Source: Artemia franciscana (lineage: Eukaryota; Arthropoda; Branchiopoda; Anostraca; Artemiidae). From it: a DNA stretch of 64,000 nt. Below the pieces are notes generated by a model that searched no databases, was not told where the DNA came from, and worked only from the letters and a program-made list of their open reading frames with translations. Shown in pieces: positions 60,235-64,000 of the stretch; position 1 is the stretch's first letter, and each line of letters starts with the position of its first letter. Position numbers and translations under genes: made by a program. The stretch lies in NCBI RefSeq assembly GCF_032884065.1, contig NC_088872.1:31750977-31814976 (forward strand), written 5' to 3'.

Positions 60235-62532
60235 AATAATAATAATAATAATAATAATTTATTTATACCCCACTGCACAACACAGTGTGAGGAGAGTAGA
60301 GTAAAATGTGAGAAAACAGAAATAAACATCAGAAAGGAAAGCAACACAAGAAAAGAAAACAACACACGAGTACAACAAAATCAACAGAACAAATGGATGA
60401 GAACAAAGATACAAAGGTACAACACAATAAGTACAACAAAATTAACAAGGAAAAAAAGTCAACAGAACAAACGGATGAGTCCGTGATATGGGGTAAGCCG
60501 TCGATATGCTTGTGTCGATAACTTATTAGGAAGCTCCTGTAGTTTTGCAGTTATATCGGGAGCTTTATATTCTTGGATTAGTCTCCGATTTCGATACATT
60601 TGGGGTAGATTAAGCAGGTATTTACAGTATTTTTAGTAACATCTACGTAGTTTACATAAGTCACCCTTTTTTCAGCAGAATGAAGGTCACAGAAACAAAA
60701 AGTGATCACAACAAACTGAATACAAATAAATTGGAGCCTTTCGATTATACTTAGACCGGTTTGACACAATCTTAGGGCATCCAAATCTTACTTCTTTTAC
60801 AAGCTTCAGATGTTGCAGACTGGTGGAAGGGCAAAATATTTTTGCAAATTGTTAAACTAAACCACCGAAAATTTTCTACAGAGGGAATGGATGTATTTTT
60901 AATTTTTAGAGGAGTATTTGGCAAGATACAGTTAAAACAAATATACTCGCATTTTTCAAGATTCAGATTTTTTCCTATGTCAAGGAAGCCTTTTTTAAAC
61001 CTTTGAACTGTGCGGGACAGGGACGATTTGGATTTACTGATAAGGAGAATATCATCTGTGTAAGCAATATATAACACTTCAGTAAACCTCATAAAATACA
61101 CCCGAGAGATCTTTGCAGTTATCCCAGCAATGCACAACTTGAAATTATAAGGTGACAACATTCCGCCTTGAGGTAAACCACAATTGACTGTAATATTTTC
61201 TTGCATGAGAGTCCCATTTAGTTTCAAACGCAAGTGTGCATGACTGTACGAATACCTCAGAACAAGGATAATAGAAATATCCAAACCATTTGCAGAAACA
61301 GAATACAAAGCTTGACTATGAACAATACTATCGAACGCCTTAGGAATATCTAAGGAACAAAAATGAACTTAATACTCATTTCGTTGAGAGACTCGACGTA
61401 GAACATTTGCGAGAACCATCTGGGCATGTGCACAACCTATTTCTTGCTTGAACGCAAGCTGATTTCCTACATAAAATGCGCTCTCATTCATTGATGGAAG
61501 AAATCAATTCTATATCCCATGATTTTGATTTGACCTGCTTCACTGGCTTAATGATAAGGCCATACGAAACAGGTAAGACATGCCGCTGTGACAGGTTACA
61601 AGGTAGACAAATGTTTAGTAACTTACTACATATCGAGCGCAAAGAATGATTTAACTTCGAGAAAATTTAGGAGGAGTTTGACAGCCATCGAGACGAAGAA
61701 GTATTACATTGAGTATTATATCCATCAAACTTGGAACTATTTGAAACATTTTTCCAATTTTTCTTATTCTTAGGGAAATTTTTCCCATTAAGATAGGTTT
61801 CTCTGAGATGCTTTTTGTAAGCAATCTTTATTGACTGCTTAATATCAAACACTTTTCCCGAAGCAGGTCTCCCACACGCTACCCAAATTCGAAGCCAAAA
61901 CTTCGCTTTATTTTTTATAGTTTTAAGCTCTGGGTGAATATTCCAGACTGGTTGCCGAGTATTAACGTGACATGGATCAAAAAGCACTGCCACAGCTTCT
62001 GCTTGCTTCAAACAATAAGCTATTTTTAAATAGTAAATATTCAAATCAAGTTTTTTATTCAGGCAAGGCGTACTAAGCTGCAAAAAGTGGTAGGTCACAC
62101 ACAAAGTAGACAAAAGGGAAGCAAGCGTTGTTAGATAAACACTCCCATTTGCCTTTTCCCAATTTGATTTTTCGAACCATTTTTTCCTCTTTGGGGTACT
62201 AGCATGAGAAACTGAAGGCAAAGAAAGTGTCAAAGAAATGGGAAGCTGGTCAGTGCCGCAGTGATCTTCGTCAACATGAACCACAGAAGAAACTAGGCAT
62301 GCACTTAATACACAATGATCGATATTTTATGTCGACCCGGTGTGATGCACATACGTGTAATCTATATATCATTTTTGACAACACGTTACGGGCTAGCAAA
62401 AACATTCAGAAACATTTCCGAACGTGGGGAAATGGTATTTAAATTAATATTCATATCCGCCAAAACAACCCACTGTAGACCGTTTGAACTGATGTCCTTA
62501 AGTTCAAGTTTGCTTAAATTAAGTTTGCTTTA
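60235..62532 (-). mobile_element. Non-LTR retrotransposon (EN-RT), reverse orientation, (AAT)n tail
   Basis: On the reverse strand it runs from an endonuclease remnant (62500-62220: 'WVVLADMNINLNTISPRSEM', 'GTDQLPISLTL') through a linker ('KFWLRIWVACGRPASGKVFD', about 61900) to RT. RT blocks: 'CAHAQMVLANVLRRVSQRNE' (about 61420), 'LDIPKAFDSIVHSQAL' (about 61330), 'NCGLPQGGMLSPYNFKLCI' and 'IAYTDDILLISKSKSSL' (YxDD box) in the frame 61308-60772. The 3' end is 'ttgtgcagtggggtataaat' followed by an (ATT)n tail (60235-60260 on +). Stops and frameshifts at several places show it is dead. No RNase H is seen. It is probably of the Jockey/CR1 group and has inserted in the 115-bp array. Confidence 0.82.
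60772..62284 (-). pseudogene. EN-RT polyprotein remnant of that retrotransposon
   Basis: Two larger open parts survive: 62284-61667 (endonuclease end and linker, 205 residues) and 61308-60772 (RT palm, 178 residues). They are joined through broken sequence that still reads 'FYVGNQLAFKQEIGCAHAQ'. The second catalytic Asp pair is in 'YTDD'. The usual Ala of YADD is Thr here, which may reduce activity even without the frameshifts. Confidence 0.82.
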
Positions 62533-63002
62533 GTCCTATGCTAAAGCAAAGCTGTTTTTTTTTCAAATAATTGATGTTACTTACGTGAAACAGAAATTTT
62601 TACCTTTCATGTTGACTCAAAAGGGAACTTGAAAAAGATGAATATGAAATATCAGTCATAAGCTGAAGTATAATTTTTTTTCAATTAATTTATAACTTAC
62701 TTACGTGAAAGCGAAATTTTTTCTTCAATGTTGATTCAAAAAAGAACCTTATCAAGATAAAATTATATATTAGTAACGTGCTAAAGAAAACAAATTCAAC
62801 TTCTTTATAAGGCTTAAGAGCAAATAATTAAGATATGCTTAAGAACAATATTTTCCAAATAATTTATAACTTACTTATGTGAAACTCAAGTTTTTTGTTC
62901 CATGTTGACTTAAAAGGAAGGTAAATCTTAAATATTATCCCTATGCTAAAGCAAAGTTTTTTTTTTAAATAATTCGTAAGTTACATATATGAAACTGAAG
63001 TT
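62533..63002. repeat. 115-bp array (part 3)
   Basis: About four units with the usual 'ttacttacgtgaaa' and 'atgttgactcaaaagg' blocks lie between the LINE and the last Helitron. Confidence 0.9.
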
Positions 63003-63380
63003 ATAAAAGCCCCCCCCCCCCCGTGCTTGTAAGTCGTTACGTGCCATATTAGTTACGCGCCATTGTAGTTGTGTCCCTGTGTCCCACCTGTGAATATAGA
63101 TAGATATATATATGTTTTTAACTACGTAAAACTTGCGAATATACAACATTCTTCGCTGTCCCATTGTCTGTGCATATAAATAGATTGTCAGGTTTACCGA
63201 CTCTTGAACATGCAACATACAAAACAACTTCATGACATATAAAACGACTTTATGACGTCATGATGCTCAATCCTTATAATGACGTCAGTCGACAGTCGAC
63301 AAACATGACGTCAGTCGACACACAAACATGACATTAGTCAACACACACACAAACAAACAACTTATTTTTATGTATATAGA
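63003..63380 (-). mobile_element. Short Helitron copy, reverse orientation
   Basis: On the reverse strand the 5' terminus TC lies at 63380-63379 ('tctatatacataaaaataag'), next to host T at 63381. It is followed by 'tgacgtcatgtttg' CRE-like sites (63245-63310), then jumps to the helicase C-terminal scrap and 3' region ('ttagttacgcgcca', 63045-63065). The 3' end breaks off in a C run at 63009-63022, without hairpin or CTAG. Total length is about 380 bp. Confidence 0.8.
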
Positions 63381-64000
63381 TATAATCTTTAATGTTTACT
63401 CAAGAGGGAAGCTGTAAAAAGTAAGTATAAAATATCAGTTAAAAGCCGAAGGGTTATTTTTTTTCAAATAATTTATAACTTACTTACGTGAAACACAAGT
63501 TTTTTCTTCCATACTGACTCAAGAGAGAACCTGAAAAAACCAAATATCTAATCTTAGTCATATTCTTAGGTATTATTTTCTTTGAAAAGTAATTGATAAC
63601 TATTTTTAGCATATAATCTTAAGTATTTTTTTTATTTTAATCTGACTATTACCCCTCTCTCTTCGATGAATAAAATAAAAAGATGACTAGCGTATTGCTT
63701 CTAAATATATTTACTTTTCTTTGAACATGACGTCATCGTGTTTTGGGTACATTGTGTTTAGAGTACTTGATGTCACATATTTATGTAAAAACTGTTTCTG
63801 AAGCTAGTTTTTGATACCTCTCTTTTAATGTGACGTCATCTCTCTTCTTTTCATTTTTTATAAAGTTGCCTACTCGAAACTGAATTTCTCCCTCCATGTT
63901 GACTCAACTGAAATTCTTAAAAAAAAATTACCAAATATTAGTCATGTGCTTAAACACATTTTGTTTTTCGAATTGTTCATAACTTTCTTGCTTTAAACTG
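63381..64000. repeat. 115-bp array (part 4, runs off the window)
   Basis: Array units resume with 'taatgtttactcaagaggga' and continue to about 63600. After an AT-rich interruption with two TGACGTCA sites (63728, 63831), another unit starts near 63860 and reaches the window end. Confidence 0.8.

Overview
This is a eukaryotic nuclear window: AT-rich, intron-bearing, with very sparse coding sequence and heavy repeat content (SINE, LINE, Helitron, hAT, MULE, MITE-like, satellite and microsatellite DNA). The one host gene I can support is the 5' part of a WDR7 (rabconnectin-3 beta) orthologue on the + strand, with four coding exons between 31742 and 49623. Gene content, long repeat-filled introns and many (TA)n tracts suit an arthropod, perhaps a crustacean. 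No marker in the window fixes the species, so this is inference.

Layout. 1-2600: AT-rich DNA with old dispersed repeats. 2597-6706: a decayed DNA transposon coding for a MULE-type DDE transposase followed by a Ulp1/C48-type cysteine protease and a Cys-rich tail, then diverged 180-bp tandem repeats. 7814-9700: a CR1-like non-LTR element with a PHD-finger ORF1, an internal deletion and an (ATC)n-rich tail. 11925-13710: a tandem satellite with 147-bp and 112-bp monomers in a higher-order order. 13.7-23.5 kb: AT-rich, gene-poor, with two large (TA)n tracts and copies of a dispersed repeat. 23.6-29.3 kb: a hAT transposase pseudogene split by about 4 kb of other repeats. 29.3-30.5 kb: a palindrome around (TA)n, then a reverse-strand Helitron end.

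The WDR7 region follows. Its first coding intron (6.8 kb) holds a reverse-strand Helitron copy, an antisense LINE with RNase H, and a tRNA-derived SINE. The second (4.2 kb) holds a LINE scrap, a dispersed repeat and a small MITE. The third (6.3 kb) holds a 4-kb palindrome with tandem repeats in each arm. Downstream of exon 4, a degenerate array of about 115-bp units runs from about 50.2 kb past the window end. It is interrupted by a SINE with perfect target duplications, a cluster of three Helitrons whose outer ends define an A/T insertion point, an EN-RT LINE, and a reverse-strand Helitron.

No operon, CRISPR array, rRNA gene or intact tRNA gene was seen. All transposon reading frames carry stops or frameshifts, so most of the window is a record of nested insertion rather than a working gene set. 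The most notable items are the transposase-protease element, the 147/147/112 satellite order, the intronic 4-kb palindrome, the Helitron cluster with exact ends, and (TA)n expansion at fixed positions inside Helitron copies.
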